From positions 1 to 8,302 of the forward strand of contig WFTD01000035.1 of assembly GCA_015485755.1 (NCBI GenBank): a DNA stretch of 8,302 bases. Direction: 5' to 3'. The position numbers and the translations under genes are program-made. Each line of letters opens with the position of its first letter. The stretch's first letter is position 1. Origin of the DNA: Patescibacteria group bacterium. GTDB lineage: Bacteria; Patescibacteriota; Patescibacteriia; S139-126. The notes under the pieces were generated by a model. That model saw only the letters and a program-made list of their open reading frames with translations, did no database searches and was not told the DNA's origin. Shown one piece after another: positions 1 through 5,938 of this stretch.

Positions 1-1
1 A

Positions 2-958
2 CATATGACTATCCCACAAATTAGGGCGATGTATGCAGGTGATCGTTCCCGCAAAGAAACGCTGGTAGAGTTTGGCTTTCGTCTGCCTTCAGCTCTGGAC
101 AATCGACCTTTGACTTTTGCCGAATTTGAACAAAGAATCAACCAGGTTATTTTTGTTTCAGCCACCCCAGCTGAATATGAAAAAGAAAAATCAGAACAAA
201 TTGTTGAACAGCTCATCCGTCCTACCGGCCTACTTGACCCTGAAGTAGAAGTTAGGCCAACTGCTGGCCAAATTGATGATTTGATCGCTGAAATAAATAA
301 ACGCGTCAAAAAAAATCAACGTGTGCTAGTTACCACTCTAACAAAAAAACTAGCTGAAGATTTAACTGATTATCTCAAAGAATTAAATATCAAAGCAGCT
401 TATCTTCACTCAGAAATAGACACGCTGGATCGGCTTGATATTCTCACTGCCCTGCGCCAAGGAAAATATGATGTGGTTATTGGCATAAACCTTTTAAGGG
501 AAGGACTGGATTTGCCAGAAGTATCACTAGTAGCTATCCTTGATACTGACCAGGAAGGATTTTTGCGTTCAGCTACCACCTTGATCCAAACAATTGGCCG
601 TGCTGCTCGCCATGCAGAGGGAAGGGTTATTATGTATGCTGACAAAATTACTGAGGCAATGCGGCAAGCTATTGACGAGACCAATCGCCGCCGCCAAGTT
701 CAACTTAACTATAACCAAAAACATGGCATCACTCCCCGCAGTATCCAAAAAGAAATCAAACAACAGGCCCTAGCTGGCCTAACCCCCAAAGAGAAAAAAG
801 ATAAAATCAACCTAAAACAAATACCGCCTGACAAGCTATCGCTCTTAATTGATGAGCTTAATAAGCAAATGCAACTAGCTGCTCAAAATTTAGAGTTTGA
901 AAAAGCCGCTGAAATAAGAGACCAAATAAATGAATTAAAAAAGAAAATAAAAAACTAA
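2..958 (+). CDS. uvrB: UvrABC excinuclease subunit B, C-terminal part (5' end outside the window)
   Basis: UvrB is the damage-verifying helicase-like subunit of nucleotide excision repair; it is loaded by UvrA and recruits the UvrC nuclease. The reading frame is open to the left edge (His precedes the first ATG), so that ATG is internal and about half of a usual ~670-residue protein is missing. Numbering from the ATG at position 5, the sequence shows the family hallmark GFRLPSALDNRPL (24-36), VSATPAEYE (51-59), the linker RPTGLLDP (72-79), the second helicase domain with VLVTTLTKK (107-115), YLHSEIDT (133-140), GINLLREGLDLPEVSLVAILD (160-180) and the arginine-finger motif QTIGRAAR (195-202). 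A C-terminal UVR domain follows (about 279-314, QNLEFEKAAEIRDQI), which in this family contacts UvrC. The end matches the usual UvrB terminus. It converges on the next gene with one base between the stop codons, and no terminator is visible. Confidence 0.97.
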   Translation, partial: HMTIPQIRAMYAGDRSRKETLVEFGFRLPSALDNRPLTFAEFEQRINQVIFVSATPAEYEKEKSEQIVEQLIRPTGLLDPEVEVRPTAGQIDDLIAEINKRVKKNQRVLVTTLTKKLAEDLTDYLKELNIKAAYLHSEIDTLDRLDILTALRQGKYDVVIGINLLREGLDLPEVSLVAILDTDQEGFLRSATTLIQTIGRAARHAEGRVIMYADKITEAMRQAIDETNRRRQVQLNYNQKHGITPRSIQKEIKQQALAGLTPKEKKDKINLKQIPPDKLSLLIDELNKQMQLAAQNLEFEKAAEIRDQINELKKKIKN

Positions 959-959
959 A

Positions 960-1337
960 TTATTTAGGAGGCGGCTTGAGAGGATCATGGCCGGTATCAA
1001 CCTCCAACTTATCGTTATACCCATCGCCATCTGTATCAGCTAAGTAAGGATCTGTGCCAAGTTTCAGCTCCTCTTTGTCTGTTAGTCCGTCACCATCACT
1101 ATCTTTAGCATCATCACCTCCACCTGAAAATGTGCTAGTTGACGCCGAAGAGGCTGGGGAGGCGACCGGTGGCGTGGTGGTGCTTATATCGGTATTATTA
1201 TCGCTTGTTTGCTTGGAAAACCTTGTCATAATGCTTCCAATAAAAACTTGATTTTCGTTGTAAGATAAAAATATAAACCAGAGGATTAAACCTCCCAACA
1301 AACCAACTATTAAAATAAAAATGGTGATATTCTTCAT
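960..1337 (-). CDS. Membrane-anchored thrombospondin type 3 (TSP3) repeat protein
   Basis: A 125-residue protein when started at the ATG at 1335-1337. A longer reading from 1373 would add 12 residues but runs back into the terminator hairpin, so the shorter start is preferred. Residues about 3-25 form one hydrophobic helix (signal anchor). Residues 41-75 are a Ser/Thr/Pro/Asn-rich flexible linker. Two calcium-binding loops of the bacterial TSP3 type then follow: DSDGDGLTDKEE (79-90) and DTDGDGYNDKLE (101-112), each with Asp at the expected ligand spacing and a following GTDP or GHDP turn. The tail is proline-rich. Such repeats bind calcium and stiffen extracellular stalks, so an exported, membrane-tethered domain is inferred; the partner is unknown. 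There is no Shine-Dalgarno sequence. A -10-like TATTAT lies only a few bases before the ATG, suggesting a leaderless mRNA. Confidence 0.85.
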   Translation of the reverse strand: MKNITIFILIVGLLGGLILWFIFLSYNENQVFIGSIMTRFSKQTSDNNTDISTTTPPVASPASSASTSTFSGGGDDAKDSDGDGLTDKEELKLGTDPYLADTDGDGYNDKLEVDTGHDPLKPPPK

Positions 1338-1342
1338 ACTAT

Positions 1343-1351
1343 AATAATACA
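1343..1351 (-). promoter_or_regulatory. Candidate promoter motif TGTATTATT upstream of the TSP3 gene
   Basis: Minus-strand TGTATTATT contains a -10-like TATTAT at 1343-1348. It lies 5 bases upstream of the ATG at 1337, so transcription would begin at or next to the start codon. The same 9-mer precedes the OB-fold gene (1949-1957) and the sigma gene (3323-3331). Whether it is a housekeeping -10 or an ECF element cannot be decided from sequence. Confidence 0.45.
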
Positions 1352-1365
1352 CCAATGACCATAAA

Positions 1366-1403
1366 TAATCCAAACAGCTAACCTAAGTTAGCTGTTTGGA
1401 TTA
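1366..1403 (-). terminator. Long perfect hairpin ending the OB-fold gene transcript
   Basis: A perfect 17-bp inverted repeat (1366-1382 with 1387-1403) encloses a CTAA loop. It lies 30 bases beyond the stop of the minus-strand OB-fold gene. On the minus strand it is followed by ATTATTTATGG, which is U-rich but interrupted, so this is a strong hairpin with an imperfect tail. It also sits directly upstream of the TSP3 promoter region. Confidence 0.75.
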
Positions 1404-1433
1404 AAATAAATCTAATTAGGGCCTTGCCTCACT

Positions 1434-1895
1434 TTACCTATCAAGGCAATGAAAATCATCTCTACCTGCTCTTGCCTCGGGCATCATCATGCCCATACCG
1501 CGATAGCCTTTGCCAGCCCAACTTGGCCTTCCCAATGATTCTCTCAAAGTAACAGTAGTGCCATCTGCTTGGATTAAAGTAAAGGCGGCAAGTTCCTTTT
1601 CATCTCCGTCTTGATGTAAAATGCCAGTTACGCTTATATAATCACCCTCCTTAACATCAATATCCTTATACCAAGCTGGTCCCAATTTTACTTCATACTC
1701 ACTACCATCAGCTGCCTTTATTTCTGCTATGTTTGGCATAGTCTGACGCTCTACTACAGTCCCCTCAATTTTAATTAAATCATAACTATCTCCCCTTGGA
1801 TTTGTCATCTGGCCCACTGTTTCATGGGCCAAGGCTGGAACGGCTGCCGCCAACAAAAGAAAAACCCCCAGCCATAAAAATTTATTCTTTTTCAT
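1434..1895 (-). CDS. Exported OB-fold-like protein with Met-rich C-terminal tail
   Basis: A 153-residue protein with a clear signal peptide: KKNK, a hydrophobic core at about 6-19, and AXA-type cleavage after ALA (21-23), giving a mature protein that begins HETVG. Residues about 41-120 read as a small beta-barrel with the pattern IEGTVVER, a Tyr-Glu-Val strand, LGPAWYKD (71-78), GDYISVTG (84-91), and a late TVTLRESLGRPSWAG (114-128). The LGPAWY / GDxxxVTG / LRxxxGxPxW layout recalls small secreted OB-fold domains found in environmental bacteria; the family is recalled from pattern and its function is not established. The C-terminal tail (about 129-150) holds GMGMMMP plus one His and one Cys, which could bind a soft metal such as copper, but that is inference. 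It has its own candidate promoter and terminator. There is no Shine-Dalgarno sequence before the ATG. It lies next to the sigma/membrane-protein pair and may belong to its regulon. Confidence 0.8.
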   Translation of the reverse strand: MKKNKFLWLGVFLLLAAAVPALAHETVGQMTNPRGDSYDLIKIEGTVVERQTMPNIAEIKAADGSEYEVKLGPAWYKDIDVKEGDYISVTGILHQDGDEKELAAFTLIQADGTTVTLRESLGRPSWAGKGYRGMGMMMPEARAGRDDFHCLDR

Positions 1896-1940
1896 ATGTT
1901 TATTGTTTAATAATTATTTTTTTATTTATCTTTTCGACCT

Positions 1941-1969
1941 TTTCTACCAATAATACAACTGAATGTCAA
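1941..1969 (-). promoter_or_regulatory. Candidate promoter for the OB-fold gene
   Basis: The minus strand shows a consensus -35 TTGACA (1964-1969), a 17-base spacer, and TAGAAA (1941-1946) preceded by an extended TGG. The alternative element TGTATTATT (1949-1957), shared with two other genes here, lies inside the spacer. The two readings imply different start sites a few bases apart. The leader would be roughly 40-50 bases. Confidence 0.5.
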
Positions 1970-1992
1970 AATTATTTCACCACCAACAAAAA

Positions 1993-2010
1993 ACAAGCCT
2001 GATGGCTTGT
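1993..2010 (-). terminator. Rho-independent terminator after the sigma/membrane-protein operon
   Basis: ACAAGCC and GGCTTGT pair across a 4-base loop. On the minus strand the hairpin is followed at once by a run of six T (1987-1992). The A-rich bases on the other side (2011-2015) can pair with part of the tract. It lies about 23 bases past the stop of the membrane-protein gene, so the OB-fold gene further on probably needs its own promoter. Confidence 0.85.
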
Positions 2011-2032
2011 CTTTTGTAGTTGTGATTATTGT

Positions 2033-2728
2033 TTAATTATGGTGCCACCACGGACGCATACCCCAAGGCGTTCCATCATTCAAAAAAAGTATCTTAACTT
2101 TATCCCCTACCTGCGGAGACCAATGGTGCGGTCTAATATTTAAATTTTGCTTTGGTATCTTATATACATTTTCCCCAACTTTAATAACCCACTCATATTT
2201 ACTACTGCCAATAACTTCGCCCTGTCTCACTTTATCTTGCCAATAATTTATCCGCTTATAATAATAATTACCCCACATGCCCCTGTTTTGACCCGGCGAA
2301 AATGATTTATTAACTGCTGTCAAAAAATTAAAATGATTAACAAGGCCAGCAATTAGAGTTCCGCCAACTACCACAACGCCAATCCATACCAACCACGATC
2401 TTTTGTAGCCCCATCTAAATTTTTTGATTAAAAAATTTATAAACAAAAGCAAAACCAAACCAAAGGCAACCAACTCATATGGAGCCGATCTCAACACCTG
2501 CCTCCATCCTACCATCCCAAAACCCAACAATTCCTGTGTTGCCTGATTTTGCCAATAGGCCAAAAATAAAGATAAAACTAACAAAAATACTACCACCGCC
2601 AACAACAACCCCGACTCCAAACCTATTTTCTCGGCCAAGAATCTCCATTTAGATCTCATCTTCACCTGGCCAGACTCTATTTTAGCCAAAACTTCTGAGG
2701 TTATATCAATTTTTTTGTTGTTTTTCAT
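2033..2728 (-). CDS. Three-helix membrane protein overlapping the sigma factor gene (candidate anti-sigma factor)
   Basis: A 231-residue protein with no family I can name. A charged cytoplasmic N-terminal segment (1-37, ITSEVLAKIESGQVKMRSKW) precedes three predicted membrane helices at about 39-58, 84-101 and 112-131. A C-terminal domain of about 100 residues follows, rich in Trp, Tyr and His. Its core (about 167-216) alternates beta-like strands, VIKVGENVYKIP (181-192) and GDKVKILFL (208-216), and it ends in PWGMRPWWHHN. With a cytoplasmic N-terminus, three helices place the C-terminal domain outside. The GD(K/Y)-plus-strand pattern and a GxPxW-like end resemble the exported OB-fold protein downstream, so the two may sense or bind similar things. 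The gene starts 23 bases inside the end of the sigma gene and has no Shine-Dalgarno sequence, so coupled translation is likely. That placement is the usual one for an anti-sigma factor, but no zinc-finger (HxxxCxxC) motif is present. Confidence 0.8.
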   Translation of the reverse strand: MKNNKKIDITSEVLAKIESGQVKMRSKWRFLAEKIGLESGLLLAVVVFLLVLSLFLAYWQNQATQELLGFGMVGWRQVLRSAPYELVAFGLVLLLFINFLIKKFRWGYKRSWLVWIGVVVVGGTLIAGLVNHFNFLTAVNKSFSPGQNRGMWGNYYYKRINYWQDKVRQGEVIGSSKYEWVIKVGENVYKIPKQNLNIRPHHWSPQVGDKVKILFLNDGTPWGMRPWWHHN

Positions 2729-3296
2729 ATTTATTTAATAATAATTTTTTTAACAACTGGCGGCCTCGCCTAAGCCTCACTCCAACGGTTGAAACAGGGG
2801 TGCGTAAAATATCAGCTATTTCCTCGTAACTTTTGTTCTCTTGGTAAAACAGGCACAAAACCTCTCTGTATTTAAGTGGTAAAAAATGGCAAAGCTCGCC
2901 CACCTCATCAGTAAGTTCCTGCCTTTCAATTTTTGCTACCACATCATCAAAATTACCCCTAATAGCATCCAACCAGCTCAAAGTATTGTGATCTGCATTG
3001 ATGATTCTCTTGCTGCGCTTGATAAAATTTACTGTCAAATTATGGGCAATGCGATACAGCCAAGCTGAAAATTTCAGTGAACTATCAAAATTATGGATAT
3101 TCTCATATACTAGCAAAAAAGTATCTTGAGTTAAATCCTTGGCTTGATCAGCATCCCTAATCCAATGAAAAATATAACGATAAATCTTGTCTTGATAACG
3201 CCCCATTAGCGCGGCAAAAGCCTGATGGTCTTGCTGTTTTACCAAATCGGCCAATGCCTCATCTGATATTTCTTGTTCCTGAAAAATATTATCCAT
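2706..3296 (-). CDS. ECF-type RNA polymerase sigma factor (sigma-70 family)
   Basis: A 196-residue protein with the two-domain build of extracytoplasmic-function sigma factors. These direct RNA polymerase to a small set of promoters and are usually held by a membrane anti-sigma factor. Region 2 spans about 31-97: YQDKIYRYIFHWIRDADQAKDLTQDTF carries the conserved DLTQ(D/E)TF core (54-60), then FSAWLYRIAHNLTVNFIKRSKR (76-97) holds regions 2.3-2.4, which melt and read the -10. Region 4 spans about 134-187: LPLKYREVLCLFY (139-151), then the helix-turn-helix SYEEIADILRTPVSTVGVRLRRGRQLLKKLL (156-186) for the -35. The linker between them (98-133) is short, with no sigma-1.1 or region 3, which supports the ECF class. 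The ATG is preceded by a stop in frame and by a strong but distant ribosome-binding site (3309-3317). The end overlaps the membrane-protein gene by 23 bases. The exact ECF group cannot be assigned by eye. Confidence 0.95.
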   Translation of the reverse strand: MDNIFQEQEISDEALADLVKQQDHQAFAALMGRYQDKIYRYIFHWIRDADQAKDLTQDTFLLVYENIHNFDSSLKFSAWLYRIAHNLTVNFIKRSKRIINADHNTLSWLDAIRGNFDDVVAKIERQELTDEVGELCHFLPLKYREVLCLFYQENKSYEEIADILRTPVSTVGVRLRRGRQLLKKLLLNKYEKQQKN

Positions 3297-3308
3297 TTTT
3301 TTATTTTA

Positions 3309-3317
3309 CCCCCTCCT
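3309..3317 (-). promoter_or_regulatory. Purine-rich ribosome-binding site of the sigma gene, long spacing
   Basis: Minus-strand AGGAGGGGG precedes the ATG at 3296. The GGAGG core ends 15 bases upstream, longer than the usual 5-9, while the trailing G run ends 12 bases upstream. An in-frame TAA between them rules out an earlier start, so inefficient initiation is possible. Confidence 0.6.
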
Positions 3318-3323
3318 ATAAAA

Positions 3324-3354
3324 ATAATACAATCAAACTGAGTAAATATTTCAA
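3324..3354 (-). promoter_or_regulatory. Candidate promoter for the sigma-factor operon
   Basis: Minus-strand TTGAAA (3349-3354), a 19-base spacer and TATTAT (3324-3329) give a loose sigma-70-like promoter. The TATTAT is part of TGTATTATT (3323-3331), shared with the OB-fold and TSP3 genes. The -35 abuts the T-tract of the preceding terminator. Autoregulation by the encoded sigma factor is possible but unproven. Confidence 0.4.
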
Positions 3355-3362
3355 AAAATAAA

Positions 3363-3378
3363 AGCGCCCCTTGGCGCT
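3363..3378 (-). terminator. Rho-independent terminator after the 66-residue membrane protein
   Basis: AGCGCC and GGCGCT form a GC-rich 6-bp stem around a 4-base loop. On the minus strand it is followed by TTTATTTTTTG (3352-3362). The hairpin begins at the stop codon of the small gene (3379-3381), so this gene's transcript is separated from the sigma operon. Confidence 0.8.
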
Positions 3379-3579
3379 CTATTTGCATATCAGTAAATTT
3401 AACAACAATACAGTTTTAAAGATCATAAATAGCCAAGCCACAACCATTACCACAAATAAAACATACTTAAACTTAATGGGCTTGTCTTTTTGTTTGTCAA
3501 AAAAATAGGACAAACCTATGCTAACAATAACCGCAATAAGCCAAATTAAAATTTGCGTCAAAATATCTTGGCTGACCAT
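3379..3579 (-). CDS. Small two-helix membrane protein, function unknown
   Basis: A 66-residue protein of no family I recognise. Two hydrophobic segments, about 8-27 and 39-62, flank a short charged loop, DKQKDKPIKFK (28-38). With the lysine-rich loop inside the cell, both ends would face outward; that topology follows the positive-inside rule and is inferred. It is likely a real gene despite its size: a strong Shine-Dalgarno AAAGGAGGG (3585-3593) stands at good spacing before the ATG, and a clean terminator begins at its stop codon. It lies just upstream of the sigma operon on the same strand but in its own transcription unit. A sensory, transporter-accessory or toxin-like role cannot be told apart from sequence. 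Confidence 0.75.
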   Translation of the reverse strand: MVSQDILTQILIWLIAVIVSIGLSYFFDKQKDKPIKFKYVLFVVMVVAWLFMIFKTVLLLNLLICK

Positions 3580-3603
3580 GCCATCCCTCCTTTGCTATTG
3601 TTT

Positions 3604-3630
3604 AACATTAAAAATATTCAACATTAAAAA
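3604..3630. repeat. Two direct copies of AACATTAAAAA upstream of the small membrane-protein gene
   Basis: The 11-mer AACATTAAAAA occurs at 3604-3614 and 3620-3630, start to start 16 bases apart, between the candidate promoter and the start codon of the 66-residue protein. It could be an operator pair, or simply low-complexity AT sequence. Confidence 0.4.
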
Positions 3631-3656
3631 GTAAAGGAACAAAAACAAAATGTCAA
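3628..3656 (-). promoter_or_regulatory. Candidate promoter for the 66-residue membrane protein
   Basis: Minus-strand -35 TTGACA (3651-3656) matches consensus and is followed after 17 bases by a poor -10, TACTTT (3628-3633). The TTGACA also forms part of the weak hairpin after the upstream gene, so it may serve either role or both. Confidence 0.35.
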
Positions 3657-3664
3657 GAGTGACA
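3651..3664 (-). terminator. Weak terminator-like hairpin after the 212-residue gene
   Basis: TGTCA and TGACA pair over a 4-base loop. On the minus strand the hairpin is followed by TTTTGTTTTTG. The stem is only 5 bp and GC-poor, so termination would be leaky. It lies about 23 bases past the stop codon of the orphan gene. Confidence 0.35.
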
Positions 3665-3686
3665 ATAGACAACGCTTGCCTTTGTC

Positions 3687-4325
3687 TTAATTTGATTTGA
3701 ACCAATTGGTTATTGGTTGACCGCCTCTTTCTTTGCTCTGTTTTTCTAGGGCTTCTCTAATAGCAGGAAAATTTTGAAATCCATTTTTATAAATATCAAT
3801 AAAACCTTTATGCAAAACAAAGGGAAAACTTTCATCTTCTCCGTTTAAAATCTTAACAATATTTTTCGCCAAATATTCTCTAGTGGGCAAAGTGTTTCCT
3901 TCCAACTTATCGCGAATCAAGTTGTATAAATAAGCATGGTAAATACTGCCCTCGGCATACACATTCAGCTTTGGATTGTCTTTGTGAAGCATAACAATAA
4001 ACAAACGCAATGGTCTTTGTTTGCCCTCGGGAAAATCATCAATAAAAACATTGCTTTCAGGAATATTATAATGAGAAATAATTTCCTTTCTTATCGCCTC
4101 CACATTTTTCTTCAATTCTTCTGTCCATTTTATTACTGTTAAATCATGGGCTTCCTTCTTTAGTAAGGTGCCGGTCTTGTTTGTTTCAACAACGGGAGTA
4201 TCGCCAATATTGATAGCAGAATCTTTCTTGTTGTCGGGGTGATATTTTGGCTGTCCTTCTCCGGGTTTGCTTGATCTGGTTGCTGCCTCTTGCTGTTTTG
4301 AAGGCAAAGAAGGTTCTTTTTGCAT
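3687..4325 (-). CDS. Hypothetical cytoplasmic protein with disordered N-terminal third
   Basis: A 212-residue protein I do not recognise. There is no signal peptide and no membrane helix. Residues 1-55 are rich in Lys, Ser, Gln, Pro and Asp and look disordered. The rest looks like a compact alpha/beta domain: helix 67-85 (WTEELKKNVEAIRKEIISH), a possible strand near NVFIDDF (92-98), strand LRLFIVMLH (106-114), strand NVYAEGSIY (121-129), and helices around 130-141 and 148-160. It then has FPFVLHKGFIDIYKNGF (167-183) and a final amphipathic helix (187-200). The gene stands alone between the terminator of purF and a weak hairpin of its own. A candidate extended -10 promoter lies close upstream, and there is no Shine-Dalgarno sequence. 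Coding is supported by an uninterrupted, well-organised reading frame with ordinary composition. No function is proposed. Confidence 0.75.
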   Translation of the reverse strand: MQKEPSLPSKQQEAATRSSKPGEGQPKYHPDNKKDSAINIGDTPVVETNKTGTLLKKEAHDLTVIKWTEELKKNVEAIRKEIISHYNIPESNVFIDDFPEGKQRPLRLFIVMLHKDNPKLNVYAEGSIYHAYLYNLIRDKLEGNTLPTREYLAKNIVKILNGEDESFPFVLHKGFIDIYKNGFQNFPAIREALEKQSKERGGQPITNWFKSN

Positions 4326-4351
4326 ATTCTTTAGTTTAAATAATTATCCAC

Positions 4352-4366
4352 TACTAAATAGTACCA
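4352..4366 (-). promoter_or_regulatory. Candidate extended -10 promoter with palindrome, 5' of the 212-residue gene
   Basis: Minus-strand TGG-TACTAT (4358-4366) resembles an extended -10, with a start expected near 4351 and a leader of about 25 bases. The -10 overlaps the inverted repeat TACTAAATAGTA (4352-4363), a possible small operator. No convincing -35 is seen at normal spacing. Confidence 0.35.
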
Positions 4367-4385
4367 AAATAAACAAAAATGAAAA

Positions 4386-4408
4386 AGCAAGGCAAACCAA
4401 GCCTTGCT
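4386..4408 (-). terminator. Rho-independent terminator after purF
   Basis: AGCAAGGC and GCCTTGCT form an 8-bp stem with a 7-base loop. On the minus strand it is followed by TTTTC and a further T-rich stretch. It starts about 9 bases past the purF stop codon and closes the folD-purF transcription unit. Confidence 0.88.
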
Positions 4409-4417
4409 GTAAATAAA

Positions 4418-5872
4418 TTACTCAACTGGATATTTTTCATCAAAACAGGCAAAACAAAATTTTTTCTGATCAACAGTACGATACAAATCATCCAATTCAA
4501 GATATTTCAAAGTAAACTCTGCACCGGTTGCCAAACATTCTTTGATCTGCTCTTTGATGTATTTCTCAAACGCCTCCACACTGCCCAAACGATGGACTAT
4601 ATGCTCCTCATAAGTAGGGGTAGCAATGCCATAAAAGCAAGGAGCGATTTTAGGGGGCGAGCCAATCCGCAAATGAACCGCCCGCGCACCAGCTTGCAAA
4701 ACCATTTTGATGATTTTAATAATGGTGGTGCCGCGCACAATTGAATCATCAACCAATACCACGCTCCCGCCCTGAAAAACACCTGGCCGGGGGTTGAATT
4801 TCTCTCGGACTGAATCATCCCGAATAGTCTGATCTGGCTTAATAAAAGTTCTGCCCACATAATGATTTCGTATCAGCGCCCACGGCTCAAGTTTTATCCC
4901 CATCTTTTCTGCATAGCCATAAGCAATATCATTGGCAGAATCAGGCACCGGCACTACCATACCAGCCTCAATTCCTATCTTTTTATCATAACCGGCCAAT
5001 ATACTGCCAAGCCTGCGCCGATAGTCACCTACCAGCTGTCCCCATAAAATTGAATCTGGCCGAGAAAAATATATCAGCTCAAAAATACAATGACGCGGCT
5101 CAATATTTTCCACTTGAAAAATCCTCAACTCTCCCTGTTCATTAATGTGAACTACCTGTCCCGCTTGCAGCTGGGTGCGTTTATCTGCTGGAATGCGCAA
5201 AATATCAAGAGCGCAAGTCTCAGAAGCAAACACCCAAAAATCATTATGCTCACCCAGCCATAAAGGGCGGAAATTATATCTGTCAGTAAAAGCAAAAATA
5301 TTGTTGCGCGTCATCAGGATAGCAGAAAAAGCGCCGCGAAAGTAATTAATTGCCCATTTAATTGATTCAACAAAATCAACTTCAGCTCCATTTACCTGCA
5401 TGCGCCTTTGCAAGTGATGATGCACAATTGCCCTTAATATCAGCTCCGCTTCATTGCTAGAAGAAAAACGAAAACGAAAAGGAGAAAGTTCAAGGCGTTG
5501 TCTTTCCTCCTGATAATTAACCAGATTGCCGTTGGTGGCTAACGCAAAAACTCTGCCCTGCACAGTCTCAATAGTAGCCGGCTGAAGTTCTGTCTCTGCT
5601 ATACTACCCTCAGTACGATAACGCAAATGGCCTAACGCTTGATGAGTTACCAGCATTTCCTTATCAACGCTTAGAGCCAATTTACTCCACTCCTCTTTAG
5701 CATAATTCGGCCCTTTGTGCACTTTTAAAACATCATCTACCACCCAAACGTAACCTGTACCATCTTGGCCGCGATGATTCATCTGATAAAGAGCTAGCAT
5801 CAACAGGTGCAAAACATCAATCTCACCTGCTCGTCCTTTATCTTTTAATTTAACAGCGGCAATGCCACACAT
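4418..5872 (-). CDS. purF: Amidophosphoribosyltransferase (glutamine PRPP amidotransferase)
   Basis: PurF catalyses the first committed step of de novo purine synthesis: PRPP plus glutamine gives 5-phosphoribosylamine. The 484-residue length is typical. Cys2 directly follows Met, so the catalytic Ntn cysteine is exposed by Met removal with no propeptide. The glutaminase domain shows MCGIAAV, HRGQDGTG (33-40), GHLRYRTEG (81-89), NGNLVNY (114-120) and FRPLWLG (201-207). The phosphoribosyltransferase domain shows FELIYFSRPDS (264-274), VVPVPDSANDIA (306-317), VGRTFIKP (339-346) and the PRPP loop VVLVDDSIVRGTT (371-383). C262, C412, C473 and C476 (the last two in FCFACF) fall where the Bacillus-type enzyme holds its [4Fe-4S] cluster. 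RYRTEG and YGIATP differ from the more usual RYxTxG and YGIDxP forms. A strong Shine-Dalgarno AGGGAGGTG (5877-5885) fixes the start. folD lies 66 bases upstream on the same strand, probably in one operon. Confidence 0.96.
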   Translation of the reverse strand: MCGIAAVKLKDKGRAGEIDVLHLLMLALYQMNHRGQDGTGYVWVVDDVLKVHKGPNYAKEEWSKLALSVDKEMLVTHQALGHLRYRTEGSIAETELQPATIETVQGRVFALATNGNLVNYQEERQRLELSPFRFRFSSSNEAELILRAIVHHHLQRRMQVNGAEVDFVESIKWAINYFRGAFSAILMTRNNIFAFTDRYNFRPLWLGEHNDFWVFASETCALDILRIPADKRTQLQAGQVVHINEQGELRIFQVENIEPRHCIFELIYFSRPDSILWGQLVGDYRRRLGSILAGYDKKIGIEAGMVVPVPDSANDIAYGYAEKMGIKLEPWALIRNHYVGRTFIKPDQTIRDDSVREKFNPRPGVFQGGSVVLVDDSIVRGTTIIKIIKMVLQAGARAVHLRIGSPPKIAPCFYGIATPTYEEHIVHRLGSVEAFEKYIKEQIKECLATGAEFTLKYLELDDLYRTVDQKKFCFACFDEKYPVE

Positions 5873-5938
5873 ATCACACCTCCCTTTCTATTTTTTGTTA
5901 TCAATATTTTTTTAAAAGAACAAACTTTATCTGCTTAT

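Noticed and set aside
406..763. Minus-strand reading frames within uvrB (406-684 and 569-763)
   Set aside because: They lie opposite strongly conserved UvrB helicase motifs, resemble no protein and have no leader signals; they are shadows.
1796..2002. Plus-strand 68-residue frame over the OB-fold gene start
   Set aside because: It crosses the signal-peptide coding sequence and promoter of a convincing minus-strand gene.
4379..4744. Plus-strand 121-residue frame over the purF 3' end
   Set aside because: It starts inside the purF terminator region and runs antisense to conserved PurF sequence; there is no ribosome-binding site.
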